64,000 bases of DNA from Hafnia paralvei ATCC 29927. Its GTDB lineage: Bacteria > Pseudomonadota > Gammaproteobacteria > Enterobacterales > Enterobacteriaceae. The notes beneath the pieces were generated by a model. It was given only the letters and a program-made list of their open reading frames with translations. It did no database searches and was not told the origin of the DNA. The stretch is from positions 62,001-126,000 of the forward strand of contig NZ_LXET01000007.1 of assembly GCF_001655005.1 (NCBI RefSeq), written 5' to 3'. Positions 51,806 to 60,356 of this stretch are shown here, piece by piece (positions within the stretch are counted from its first letter, which is position 1; every line of letters begins with the position of its first letter). A program made the translations under genes and the position numbers.

Positions 51806-53461
51806 ATGTTACAAAGCCCAGCGACACAAGAGACTGATGTCATCATCATCGGGGGCGGTGCTACCGGTGCAGGGATTGCACGCGACTGCGCACGGCGTGG
51901 CCTACGCTGCATTTTATTGGAACGTCACGATATTGCGACGGGAGCAACCGGTCGTAACCATGGCTTATTGCACAGCGGTGCGCGTTATGCGGTAACCGAT
52001 GGCGAATCCGCGCGTGAATGTATTGAAGAAAATAAAATTCTTAAGCGGATCGCTCGCCATTGCGTAGAACGTTCCGACGGGCTTTTTATCACGCTTCCTG
52101 AAGACGATTTGGGTTTTCAGTCCGGCTTTATTGAAGCCTGCCAAAAAGCGGGTATTGATGCGCAGGCCATCGACCCGAAAGAAGCGCTACGGCTTGAGCC
52201 TGCGGCAAACCCAGCGTTGATTGGGGCGGTACGCGTGCCAGATGGCACTGTCGATCCTTTCCGTTTAACCGCAGCGAACATGTTGGATGCTCGTGAGCAT
52301 GGAGCACAGGTACTGACCTATCATGAAGTTAGCGGTTTGTTACGCCATGGCGATCGGATTACCGGCGTGCGCGTTATCGACCATAAATCCCGTGAAAGTT
52401 ATGAAATTCACGCTCAGATTGTGGTGAATGCCGCAGGGATCTGGGGGCAACATATTGCCGAATACGCGGATCTCCGCGTACGTATGTTCCCAGCTAAAGG
52501 TGCGTTGCTGATCTTAGGACACCGTATTAACAACATGGTGATCAACCGCTGTCGCAAGCCCGCCGATGCCGATATTTTGGTTCCTGGCGATACTATTTCA
52601 CTTATTGGAACCACATCCACGCATATCGACTACGATCAAATCGACAATATGATCGTTACGCCTGAAGAAGTAGATATTCTGATCCGAGAAGGTGAAAAAC
52701 TCTCACCTAAGCTGGCGAGAACACGTATTTTGCGTGCTTATGCGGGTGTGCGCCCATTGGTTGCGAGCGATGACGATCCGAGTGGACGCAACGTTAGTCG
52801 TGGCATTGTTTTACTCGATCACGCGGTGCGCGATGGTTTGGAAGGCTTCATCACCATTACCGGTGGCAAGCTAATGACCTACCGCCTAATGGCGGAATGG
52901 GCTACGGATAAAGTCTGCGAAAAATTGGGTATCACAGCCGCTTGCTCCACGGCGACGGAGGCATTACCCGGTTCCCAACATTCTGCAGAAGAGACGCTGC
53001 GCAAGGTGATTTCACTGCCGGCGACGATCCGTGGTTCCGCGGTGTATCGGCATGGCGATCGTGCCGATCGTATGCTGGCTGGGGATCGTTTGAGCAACAG
53101 TCTGGTGTGCGAGTGCGAAGCGGTCACCGCGGGTGAGGTACGCTATGCGGTTGATTCTCTGACGGTGAACAATTTAGTCGATCTACGTCGTCGTACGCGA
53201 GTGGGGATGGGCACCTGTCAGGGCGAGCTATGCGCTTGCCGCGCTGCTGGATTACTCAACCGCTTTAAAGTGACCACACCAAAACAGTCTATCGATCAAC
53301 TGTCTCATTTCCTTAATGAACGCTGGAAGGGCGTACGTCCGACAGCGTGGGGCGATGCGCTACGTGAAAGCGAGTTTACAGCTTGGGTTTACCAAGGTTT
53401 ATGCGGCATGGAAGCACCTACGGTGAACCAGAGTGTTCAGGAGAATGACAATGAAATTTGA
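51806..53461 (+). CDS. glpA: Anaerobic glycerol-3-phosphate dehydrogenase subunit A
   Basis: A 551-residue FAD-containing catalytic subunit that oxidises glycerol 3-phosphate to dihydroxyacetone phosphate under anaerobic conditions. N-terminal FAD motif DVIIIGGGATGAGIARDCA in part, HDIATGATGRNHGLLHSGAR in two parts, FITITGGKLMTYRLMAEWAT in part, and the C-terminal bfd-like [2Fe-2S] region with CECEAVTAGE and MGTCQGELCACRAAGL. It is about nine residues longer than E. coli GlpA, mostly at the C-terminus (VNQSVQENDNEI). The end overlaps glpB by 11 bases. Confidence 0.97.
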   Translation: MLQSPATQETDVIIIGGGATGAGIARDCARRGLRCILLERHDIATGATGRNHGLLHSGARYAVTDGESARECIEENKILKRIARHCVERSDGLFITLPEDDLGFQSGFIEACQKAGIDAQAIDPKEALRLEPAANPALIGAVRVPDGTVDPFRLTAANMLDAREHGAQVLTYHEVSGLLRHGDRITGVRVIDHKSRESYEIHAQIVVNAAGIWGQHIAEYADLRVRMFPAKGALLILGHRINNMVINRCRKPADADILVPGDTISLIGTTSTHIDYDQIDNMIVTPEEVDILIREGEKLSPKLARTRILRAYAGVRPLVASDDDPSGRNVSRGIVLLDHAVRDGLEGFITITGGKLMTYRLMAEWATDKVCEKLGITAACSTATEALPGSQHSAEETLRKVISLPATIRGSAVYRHGDRADRMLAGDRLSNSLVCECEAVTAGEVRYAVDSLTVNNLVDLRRRTRVGMGTCQGELCACRAAGLLNRFKVTTPKQSIDQLSHFLNERWKGVRPTAWGDALRESEFTAWVYQGLCGMEAPTVNQSVQENDNEI

Positions 53462-54722
53462 TACGGTAATGATCGGTGGTGGCTTAGCTGGGTTGTTGTG
53501 TGGCATTCGTTTGGCTGAAGCGGGACAAAAGTGTGCCATCGTTAGCTCCGGTCAAAGTGCGCTGCATTTCTCCTCTGGCTCCTTAGATTTACTCTGCCAA
53601 CTGCCTGACGGTAGCCCTGTAGAACAGCCGTTTGCGGCGCTAGAGGCACTGTTTTCACAGGCTCCTCAACATCCTTATAGCTTGATGGGACACGATGCTG
53701 TGGTTCGTTATGCGGCTGAGTCAGAGCGTTTGTTAGAACGCAGTGGGCTGGCGCTGGTGGGAAGCTGCCAACAGAATCATTTGCGTGTGACCCCGCTAGG
53801 GACTCGACGCACTACTTGGCTGAGCCCGAATGAGGTTCCGGTAAGTGCTTTAGAGGAATCGCTGCCGTGGAAACGTGTATTGGTGGCTGGCATTGAGGGA
53901 TTCCTCGATTTCCAACCACACTTGGTGGCCAACTCTTTAGCAGAGCAGGGCATTGAAACTAAAATTGCTGAGCTGACGCTGCCTGCGCTCGATCGCTTGC
54001 GTAATAACCCAAGTGAATTTCGCGCGGTGAATATTGCCCGTGTGCTGGATTTACCTGATAACCAACAGCTTCTGATCGAAGAGCTAAACCGTTTAGCCCA
54101 GCAGGTTGACGCCATCATCATGCCTGCCTGTGTCGGTATGGAGCAGGCTGACGCGCTAGAGCATCTACGTTCACGGGTGAAAACGCCGCTGCTACTATTG
54201 CCCACCTTACCACCTTCGGTGTTGGGTATGCGTTTGCACCACCTATTACGCCGTCGTTTTCAGGCATTGGGCGGCGTGATCATGCCTGGTGATGCGGCGC
54301 TAAGAGCCGATCTGGACGAGGGCAAAGAGGTTAGAATTTATACGCGTAACCATACCGATATTCCTCTACGCGCCCACAACGTAGTGCTTGCCAGCGGAAG
54401 TTTCTTTAGCAACGGTTTAAAAGCGGATTTTAACGGTGTTACTGAACCCGTATTTGGTTTAGACGTGATTAGCGAAAGTGCCCGAGCAAACTGGAGTCAG
54501 GAGAATATGTTTGCCCCTCAACCTTATTTACAGTTTGGGGTGAAAACGGATTCACAGCTACGGCCAACGATTGATGGCCAGCCTGTGAATAATCTGCGTG
54601 TTATTGGCGCGGTTTTAGGCGGCTATGATCCTATTCAACAAGGCTGTGGGGCTGGTGTGTCAATGCTGACGGCCTTGCATGCGGCAGAACTAATTTTGGC
54701 TAAGGCGGAGGGCGCGCTATGA
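53451..54722 (+). CDS. glpB: Anaerobic glycerol-3-phosphate dehydrogenase subunit B
   Basis: A 423-residue FMN/flavin subunit that links GlpA to the membrane-associated GlpC. Flavoprotein motif MKFDTVMIGGGLAGLLCGIR in part at the N-terminus, LASGSFFSNGL and the C-terminal VIGAVLGGYDPIQQGCGAGV. I chose ATG 53451, preceded by CAGGAGAATGAC; codons further upstream are unconserved. It overlaps both glpA (11 bases) and glpC (ATGA), so the three genes are translated together. Confidence 0.96.
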   Translation: MKFDTVMIGGGLAGLLCGIRLAEAGQKCAIVSSGQSALHFSSGSLDLLCQLPDGSPVEQPFAALEALFSQAPQHPYSLMGHDAVVRYAAESERLLERSGLALVGSCQQNHLRVTPLGTRRTTWLSPNEVPVSALEESLPWKRVLVAGIEGFLDFQPHLVANSLAEQGIETKIAELTLPALDRLRNNPSEFRAVNIARVLDLPDNQQLLIEELNRLAQQVDAIIMPACVGMEQADALEHLRSRVKTPLLLLPTLPPSVLGMRLHHLLRRRFQALGGVIMPGDAALRADLDEGKEVRIYTRNHTDIPLRAHNVVLASGSFFSNGLKADFNGVTEPVFGLDVISESARANWSQENMFAPQPYLQFGVKTDSQLRPTIDGQPVNNLRVIGAVLGGYDPIQQGCGAGVSMLTALHAAELILAKAEGAL

Positions 54723-55918
54723 GCCTACATGCAGATAACAGTTTCGAGAATTGCATTAAATGCACCGTGTGTACGACCTATTGTCCGGTCGCGAAGGTTA
54801 ACCCGAACTACCCTGGGCCGAAACAGGCGGGGCCAGACGGCGAGCGTCTGCGCTTAAAAGATCCCCTGCTTTATGATGATGCGCTGAAATATTGTACCAA
54901 CTGTAAGCGTTGTGAGGTCGCCTGTCCGTCAGACGTGAAAATCGGCGATATCATTCAGCGTGCTAAAGCGAATTACAGCCAACATAAACCCACGCTGCGT
55001 GATGCTATTCTGAGCCATACCGATTTGATGGGGACATTATCCACGCCGTTCGCCCCGATTGTGAATATGACTACTGGCCTTAAACCAGTACGTAAGTTGC
55101 TGGATAAGGCGCTGAAAATCGATCACCGTCGTGAGCTGCCAAAATACTCGCTGGGTACATTCCGCCACTGGTATAAGAAACAGGCGGCAGAGCAGGCTAA
55201 ATTTGCAGATCAGGTCGCGTTCTTCCACGGCTGCTTTGTTAACTATAACCATCCTCAACTGGGTAAAGATCTGGTGAGCGTATTTAACGCGATGGGGATT
55301 GGTGTACAGCTGTTGAAGCGTGAGAAATGCTGCGGTGTTCCTTTGATCGCTAATGGTTTTATTGAACAGGCAAAAAAACAGGCACGTGTTAATGCTGAAT
55401 CATTGACCGATGCCGTGATCGGGAAAGGGATCCCAGTGGTGGCGACCTCTTCTACCTGTGCATTCACTATTCGTGATGAATACCCACATGTGCTGGATGT
55501 AGATACGACTCAGGTGCGCGAACACGTAGAGTTGGCAACGCGCTATCTTTATCGCTTGTTAGACGGCGGGCGTGAGCTGAAACTCAAAAGCACGCCGATG
55601 AAAATCGCCTATCACACGCCGTGCCACATGGAAAAAATGGGCTGGACTCCATATACGTTGGCCTTGTTGCAGATGATCCCCGGTGTTGAGCTAACGGTTC
55701 TCGACTCTCAATGCTGTGGTATTGCAGGCACCTATGGTTTCAAAAAAGAAAACTATGAGACATCACAGGGAATTGGCGCAGGGCTGTTCCGCCAGATAGA
55801 AGAGAGCGGTGTCGATTTAGTGGTGACTGACTGTGAAACCTGTAAATGGCAAATAGAGATGTCGACAAGTAAGAAGTGTGAGCATCCTATTTCGTTGCTG
55901 GCAAGGGCAATAGCTTAA
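54719..55918 (+). CDS. glpC: Anaerobic glycerol-3-phosphate dehydrogenase subunit C
   Basis: A 399-residue iron-sulfur subunit that anchors GlpAB to the membrane and passes electrons to menaquinone. Two [4Fe-4S] clusters at the N-terminus: CIKCTVCTTYCPVA and CTNCKRCEVACPSD. Two CCG domains with heterodisulfide-reductase-like Cys motifs: FFHGCFVNYNHP and KCCGVP, then HTPCHMEKMGW and SQCCGIAGTYGFKKENYE in part. No TM helix, as in E. coli GlpC. Last gene of glpABC. Confidence 0.97.
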   Translation: MSLHADNSFENCIKCTVCTTYCPVAKVNPNYPGPKQAGPDGERLRLKDPLLYDDALKYCTNCKRCEVACPSDVKIGDIIQRAKANYSQHKPTLRDAILSHTDLMGTLSTPFAPIVNMTTGLKPVRKLLDKALKIDHRRELPKYSLGTFRHWYKKQAAEQAKFADQVAFFHGCFVNYNHPQLGKDLVSVFNAMGIGVQLLKREKCCGVPLIANGFIEQAKKQARVNAESLTDAVIGKGIPVVATSSTCAFTIRDEYPHVLDVDTTQVREHVELATRYLYRLLDGGRELKLKSTPMKIAYHTPCHMEKMGWTPYTLALLQMIPGVELTVLDSQCCGIAGTYGFKKENYETSQGIGAGLFRQIEESGVDLVVTDCETCKWQIEMSTSKKCEHPISLLARAIA

Positions 55919-56089
55919 GGTTATACCTGTTCTCGGCTATGGTATGGCGGTGTGATGTTTTGATGGCTGATGTGGTTATGGTGTAAGGCTTCGACCGCCT
56001 ATTAATAACCGTTTTTACATGTAGCCTCCGTCGAAGGCGTCCGATGAGTGCCCCATTGCGTGGGGCTCTCAACTCGCGCGCTTTTATTC

Positions 56090-56210
56090 GAGATGCGATT
56101 TCCGCTCCGGTTTGGTATCGCCCATCTTGGGCGCCCCGAACTCCACCGGTACATCCTTGTACCGGTGGCTCTTCCTACCAATACTTAAACTTTTAAAAGA
56201 TAAAAACAAA
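56090..56210 (+). repeat. 121 bp interspersed hairpin repeat, copy 2
   Basis: Aligns with 33375-33493 over its whole length. Hairpin CCACCGGTACA (56143-56153), loop TCCT, TGTACCGGTGG (56158-56168). Relative to copy 1 the third stem base pair changed from G-C to A-T on both sides, so pairing is kept. Confidence 0.8.
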
Positions 56211-56324
56211 GACAAAGCAATGTTGTTTTGTCTTTATCGTGTTTAAAGAGTGCATGCTAGAGCTGTCGGCGGGGTTTTTGCTGGCTGACGAAATATTTAA
56301 TGTATGTCACATAAACTCTGGAAT

Positions 56325-56339
56325 AACGAAATCTTCGTT
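56325..56339. promoter_or_regulatory. Palindrome upstream of the PTS operon
   Basis: AACGAA-ATC-TTCGTT is a perfect 6 bp inverted repeat about 170 bases before the PTS gene. It could be the operator for the RpiR-family regulator, or chance; no second copy was seen near the regulator gene. Confidence 0.3.
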
Positions 56340-56512
56340 TCACAATAAAGTGATTTACGTTGCCTTAAAACCGAAACAGGTGTGCATTTCGAGGCTGTTT
56401 GTGCCTATTTTTTGCAACAGGTTCCTTTTAAAAAATAGAGTTGCTATAAAGTCTGTACTGGAAGTGAACTTATTATAATTAATTCAACCCTACTAATAAT
56501 AAAGGAACAACT

Positions 56513-58084
56513 ATGTCTGGAATACGGCAACGTACTCTGGAGAGTATGCAGCAATTCTCCAGAGCGATGATCGGTGCAGTGTTATTTTTGCCAGTAATTG
56601 GTTTGATTCTGGCGTTTAGTTCAATCTTAACTAACCCAACGCTTATTTCGGAAACGAGTTTTCTCCATCAACTAGGCCAGTTATTAGGTGACACCTTTTG
56701 GCCTCTTTTTGGTAATTTAGGTTTGCTTTTCTGTGTGGGTATTAGTTATGGATTAGCCAAAGATAAGAAAACAGAAGTCGCGCTGGTTTCTGTTATGTGC
56801 TTTATTATGTTTCTTGGCGCTAATCATTCTTGGCTTGAGCATACAAATGCGATAGCTGATAAAATAAATGGTGAGTATTATGGCACGGGGCAAACTCAAT
56901 TATTGGGTTTTGTCGTTGTCGACATGGGGATATTTCTCGGTATTATTCTTGGCTGCACTATTGCTTGGGTACATAATAAAGTTTCATCAATAGAATTACC
57001 CGGCGCGCTCTCTATGTATGGCGGTGCAAAGCTGACTCTCATTGCGATGACACCGGTGGTGATTGTTTATGCTATCGCCTTCACGTGGTTCTGGCCAATA
57101 ATGACTCACGGCATCACGGCGATGACTGGCTTTATGAAAAACGCAGGCGTTGCGGGTGTTTTTGTTTATGGTTTCTTTGAGAAGTTTTTAATCCCAACAG
57201 GCTTGCACCATTTTGTTTGGTCTCCTTTCCAGCTTACACAAATTGGTGGGTCGTTAACGGTAGATGGTCAAACGGTATCTGGAACACAGGCTATCTTCCT
57301 TGCCTATATGCGCCATCCTGACCTGACACCCGTCATGAACGATGCGCTACGTTTCTCTCAGCAAGGCATGACGACTATTTTTGGCTTGTCCGGTGCTGCT
57401 TTGGCTTTTTATCATACTGCAAAGCCTGAAAAGAAAATGCTTGCCAAGGCCGTTTTACTGCCCGCTATCATTACGTCTATTTTAACCGGTATTACTGAAC
57501 CTATTGAGTTCACATTCCTATTTATTTCTCCTCTTCTGTGGTTTATACACGCCACATTAACCGCTGCATCTCAGGCGATTTGTGATTTGTTAAGCGTGAG
57601 GCCATGGGGCGCATCAGGGTTAATTGAATTTCTTGCCTATAACCTTCCATTGCCTGTTTCATTAACACGCTGGCCACTCTATGTGTTAATCGGTATCGGC
57701 CAATTTATCGCGTATTACGTTATCTTTCGCACTATTGTTGTGAAATTAAAACTTAAAACGCCGGGTCGTGAAGATGACGACGAAGTGAAACTGTATAACA
57801 AGAAAGATTATCAAGAAAAAATACAGCAAGGTAAGAGCGGTAAGGAGACACAAATTGGTGAAATTATTAAAGGGCTAGGCGGAAAACAAAACATTATCTC
57901 TATCGATAATTGTTTCACTCGCCTACGTGTAGCCATTCATGATTTAAACCTCGTAGATGATGCCGTATTGAAAACAACCGGTGCAAATGGCGTGGTGCGA
58001 AACAGAAATGAAGTTCAGGTTATATATGGCGTCAAAGTTGGGCAGGTGCGTTCCAAAGTTGATACCTGGCTAGCGGATAACTAA
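56513..58084 (+). CDS. PTS glucoside EIICB component, alpha-glucoside type
   Basis: A 523-residue sugar-specific PTS permease. The EIIC domain (residues 1-420, about ten hydrophobic segments) carries the family motif GITEPIEFTFLFISPLLW, and LIPTGLHHFVW fits the MalX/GlvC/AglA group. A linker with charged residues (GREDDDEVK) leads to the EIIB domain (about 440-523) with the phosphorylated Cys467 in SIDNCFTRLR. There is no EIIA domain, so the glucose EIIA (Crr) would donate phosphate. It heads a two-gene operon with the GH4 gene (13-base gap). The likely substrate is an alpha-glucoside such as maltose or a sucrose isomer, but this is inference. Confidence 0.88.
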   Translation: MSGIRQRTLESMQQFSRAMIGAVLFLPVIGLILAFSSILTNPTLISETSFLHQLGQLLGDTFWPLFGNLGLLFCVGISYGLAKDKKTEVALVSVMCFIMFLGANHSWLEHTNAIADKINGEYYGTGQTQLLGFVVVDMGIFLGIILGCTIAWVHNKVSSIELPGALSMYGGAKLTLIAMTPVVIVYAIAFTWFWPIMTHGITAMTGFMKNAGVAGVFVYGFFEKFLIPTGLHHFVWSPFQLTQIGGSLTVDGQTVSGTQAIFLAYMRHPDLTPVMNDALRFSQQGMTTIFGLSGAALAFYHTAKPEKKMLAKAVLLPAIITSILTGITEPIEFTFLFISPLLWFIHATLTAASQAICDLLSVRPWGASGLIEFLAYNLPLPVSLTRWPLYVLIGIGQFIAYYVIFRTIVVKLKLKTPGREDDDEVKLYNKKDYQEKIQQGKSGKETQIGEIIKGLGGKQNIISIDNCFTRLRVAIHDLNLVDDAVLKTTGANGVVRNRNEVQVIYGVKVGQVRSKVDTWLADN

Positions 58085-58097
58085 TTGTGGAGTATTT

Positions 58098-59477
58098 ATG
58101 AAACTGACTGTATTAGGTGGTGGTGGTGTACGTTCCGCATTTTTGGCAAAATCTTTGGCTTATAATGCGCATCGGATCGGGGTGGAGAAAGTCGTTTTTC
58201 TCGATAGTTCAGAAGATAATCTGTCTATCTTTGGTGAGATCGCCCGTTATATTTTTGAAACTATCCGACCAGATATTGAATTTAGCTTAACAACCGATCC
58301 GGTGTCTGCGTTGCAGGGGGCTAACTACGTGATTACCACATTACGAGTAGGCGGTGATGAAAGCCGTATTCGTGATGAGCGTATTGCGCTTGACCATAAT
58401 ACATTAGGGCAGGAAACTACGGGCGCGGGCGGTTTTGCGATGGCGATGCGCTCTATTCCTGCGATTTTAGATTACTGCCGGTTAATTGAAGAACACGCGG
58501 CTTCTGATGCGATTTTGTTCAACTTCACTAATCCCTCTGGGCTGGTGACAGAGGCCATTATTAAATCCGGTTTTAAACGCCGCGTTTATGGGATTTGTGA
58601 TGCTCCTTCAGAACTTATTCGTGAACTTCCGGCTATTTTGGACTGTGAGGAAAGTGAATTACAGGTTGAATGCTACGGATTGAATCATTTCTCTTGGTTC
58701 ACGCATTTCACCGTTCGTGGTGAAGATGTTACTGACCGACTGATTAGCTCTCCGGATCTGTATAGCAAAACGGCGATGCAGTATTTTTCACCAGAACTGG
58801 TTCGTTTGTGTGATAAACAACTGCTGAATGAATACTTATATTATTACTATTACAAAGAAGAAGCCTTGCAGGCAATTAAAGACTCCGGTGAAACGAGAGG
58901 GGAACAGATTGCCCGTATCAACCATGAAATGCGTCAAGATCTGCGCCGTATCGATGTTAAAACGAATCCTGCCGAAGCCTTTGATATCTGGATGAGACAT
59001 TATCTGCGCCGCGAAAATAGCTATATGCAAAATGAATCGCAGCAGGAGAAATTCCACACCAGGGAACCTCTGACACTACAACAGTTTATCGAAGAGCCGG
59101 ACAGTGGTGGTTATGCGGGGGTCGCATTAGATATTCTAGAAGCCGTAAACAGTAACACCACAAAACGAATTGTGGTTTCCATTTCAAACAACGATACGCT
59201 GGATTTCCTACAGCCTGATGATGTCATTGAAATTAGCTGTGATCTTAGTAAAGAAGGGTTAAAACCGGTTAAGCCAATTCATGTTCCAACCGCACAGAAA
59301 AATATGATTTCCTGTGTGAAAGAGTATGAGCGTCTCGCGGTGGAAGCCATTTTAAATCAAGACAGAACGCTAGCGGTCAGAGCGTTAATGGCACACCCGC
59401 TAGTGGGTTCATGGTCATTGGCTGAGAAATTAGTGGCAGCCTATTTACAGGGGCCACAGTTCCAAAACTGGAAATAA
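58098..59477 (+). CDS. Family 4 glycosidase, probable 6-phospho-glycosidase
   Basis: A 459-residue NAD- and metal-dependent GH4 enzyme expected to cleave the 6-phosphoglycoside delivered by the PTS gene upstream. N-terminal dinucleotide motif LTVLGGGGVRSAFLA, TTLRVGG, NTLGQETTGAGG (residues 101-112), NFTNPSGLVTEA at 142, and the metal-site CDAP with Cys167, then YGLNHFSWF with His197. In characterised members the motif is CDMP in phospho-alpha-glucosidases and CN(V/I)P in phospho-beta-glucosidases; CDAP here is neither, though closer to the alpha form. Anomeric preference is therefore open. A terminator follows its stop. Confidence 0.85.
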   Translation: MKLTVLGGGGVRSAFLAKSLAYNAHRIGVEKVVFLDSSEDNLSIFGEIARYIFETIRPDIEFSLTTDPVSALQGANYVITTLRVGGDESRIRDERIALDHNTLGQETTGAGGFAMAMRSIPAILDYCRLIEEHAASDAILFNFTNPSGLVTEAIIKSGFKRRVYGICDAPSELIRELPAILDCEESELQVECYGLNHFSWFTHFTVRGEDVTDRLISSPDLYSKTAMQYFSPELVRLCDKQLLNEYLYYYYYKEEALQAIKDSGETRGEQIARINHEMRQDLRRIDVKTNPAEAFDIWMRHYLRRENSYMQNESQQEKFHTREPLTLQQFIEEPDSGGYAGVALDILEAVNSNTTKRIVVSISNNDTLDFLQPDDVIEISCDLSKEGLKPVKPIHVPTAQKNMISCVKEYERLAVEAILNQDRTLAVRALMAHPLVGSWSLAEKLVAAYLQGPQFQNWK

Positions 59478-59482
59478 AAAAG

Positions 59483-59511
59483 AAGCAGGGCACTCTGTGG
59501 GGGCCCTGCTT
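59483..59511. terminator. Bidirectional terminator between GH4 and rpiR-type genes
   Basis: AAGCAGGGC (59483-59491) and GCCCTGCTT (59503-59511) form a perfect 9 bp stem between convergent genes. A-rich sequence lies before it and T-containing sequence after, and it overlaps the regulator stop codon. Confidence 0.85.
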
Positions 59512-60220
59512 ATCTTTGGTTAAACCACAGTTTGAGAAGATGCTCAAACCCCAAAATACAATAGCCAAAGAATGGATTTGACCAGTAGATATCATCATCA
59601 TATTTTTGCGGGTCGTGGATAATAAATGAGATATCGGCGGCCTGTGCCAACGGACTCTCGTGGTCGCCAGTAAAGCAGACAAGATCGATGTTTTTTTGCT
59701 CTAGAGCCTTCACCCAACTGAGTGCCGATGAACTCCTGCCTGATTTTGAAATAATCCAGACGGAATCAAATTTATTGGTATTCTTTTGTTCTAGAATTTC
59801 ATAATCTGGCCATAGAGCCAAACTGGCATTGACTCCGGTGACCAGAAATTTATTGTAGATATATTGGGCGATGAGTTGGGAGAAACCGCTGCCGTGGATA
59901 AGGACTCTTTCTTTTGCTAACTTCTGCAAAAGAGACTCTAACTTTTCCTGCGGTCGGATATTCATAAAGTTAACGTCATTAGTCACATCGAGTTTAGGCA
60001 AAGTAATATTAAATTTTATGAAATAGACCATTTCTAGCCAGCCATTGAACTTAAGTTTTTTGGCTAGACGCACGAGAGTTGAAGGATTGCTGTAGCATCT
60101 CTCGGCCACGCTACGTATACCTTCCTGAATACACTTTTCGGGGTTAGCTTGGATATATTGAAGTACGCCAATTTCAGTATTGTTTAATACTGTGTCGCGA
60201 AATATGTTTTTTATATCCAT
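59510..60220 (-). CDS. RpiR/MurR-family transcription regulator
   Basis: A 236-residue regulator with an N-terminal HTH_6 domain (residues 1-77; SVAERCYSNPSTLVRLAKKLKFNGW in two parts) and a C-terminal SIS sugar-phosphate-binding domain (about 95-225; VLIHGSGFSQLIAQYI, VWIISKSGRSSSALSWV). The arrangement resembles GlvR-type regulators of PTS glucoside operons. It is convergent with the PTS-GH4 operon and divergent from the permease gene, so it probably controls one or both in response to a phosphorylated sugar. Codon use appears more AT-rich than the flanking glp and tre genes. Confidence 0.85.
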   Translation of the reverse strand: MDIKNIFRDTVLNNTEIGVLQYIQANPEKCIQEGIRSVAERCYSNPSTLVRLAKKLKFNGWLEMVYFIKFNITLPKLDVTNDVNFMNIRPQEKLESLLQKLAKERVLIHGSGFSQLIAQYIYNKFLVTGVNASLALWPDYEILEQKNTNKFDSVWIISKSGRSSSALSWVKALEQKNIDLVCFTGDHESPLAQAADISFIIHDPQKYDDDIYWSNPFFGYCILGFEHLLKLWFNQR

Positions 60221-60356
60221 TATATGCTCCTATTGTGTTGGAAAGAGATTAACATAGCTAAATATGAATATCTGGATGCCCAATAGATAAATTTTGTATA
60301 TATTAGCGCTTGTTGTGAAAACATTAAACGAAAATAAATCAGTGGAATATAAGCAC

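Larger units (their letters stand above)
55919..56512. other. glpC to PTS gene intergenic region
   Basis: About 590 bases. It holds GCCCCA-TTGCG-TGGGGC (56050-56066), the second interspersed hairpin repeat (56090-56210), a palindrome AACGAA-ATC-TTCGTT at 56325 and a possible -35/-10 pair TTCCTT (56422) and TATAAA (56445), 17 bases apart, for the PTS operon. A 79-codon open frame at 56239-56478 has no RBS and is not accepted. Confidence 0.6.

Noticed and set aside
56239..56478. 79-codon open frame before the PTS gene
   Set aside because: It starts at GTG with no RBS, has no recognisable domain, and overlaps likely promoter sequence.
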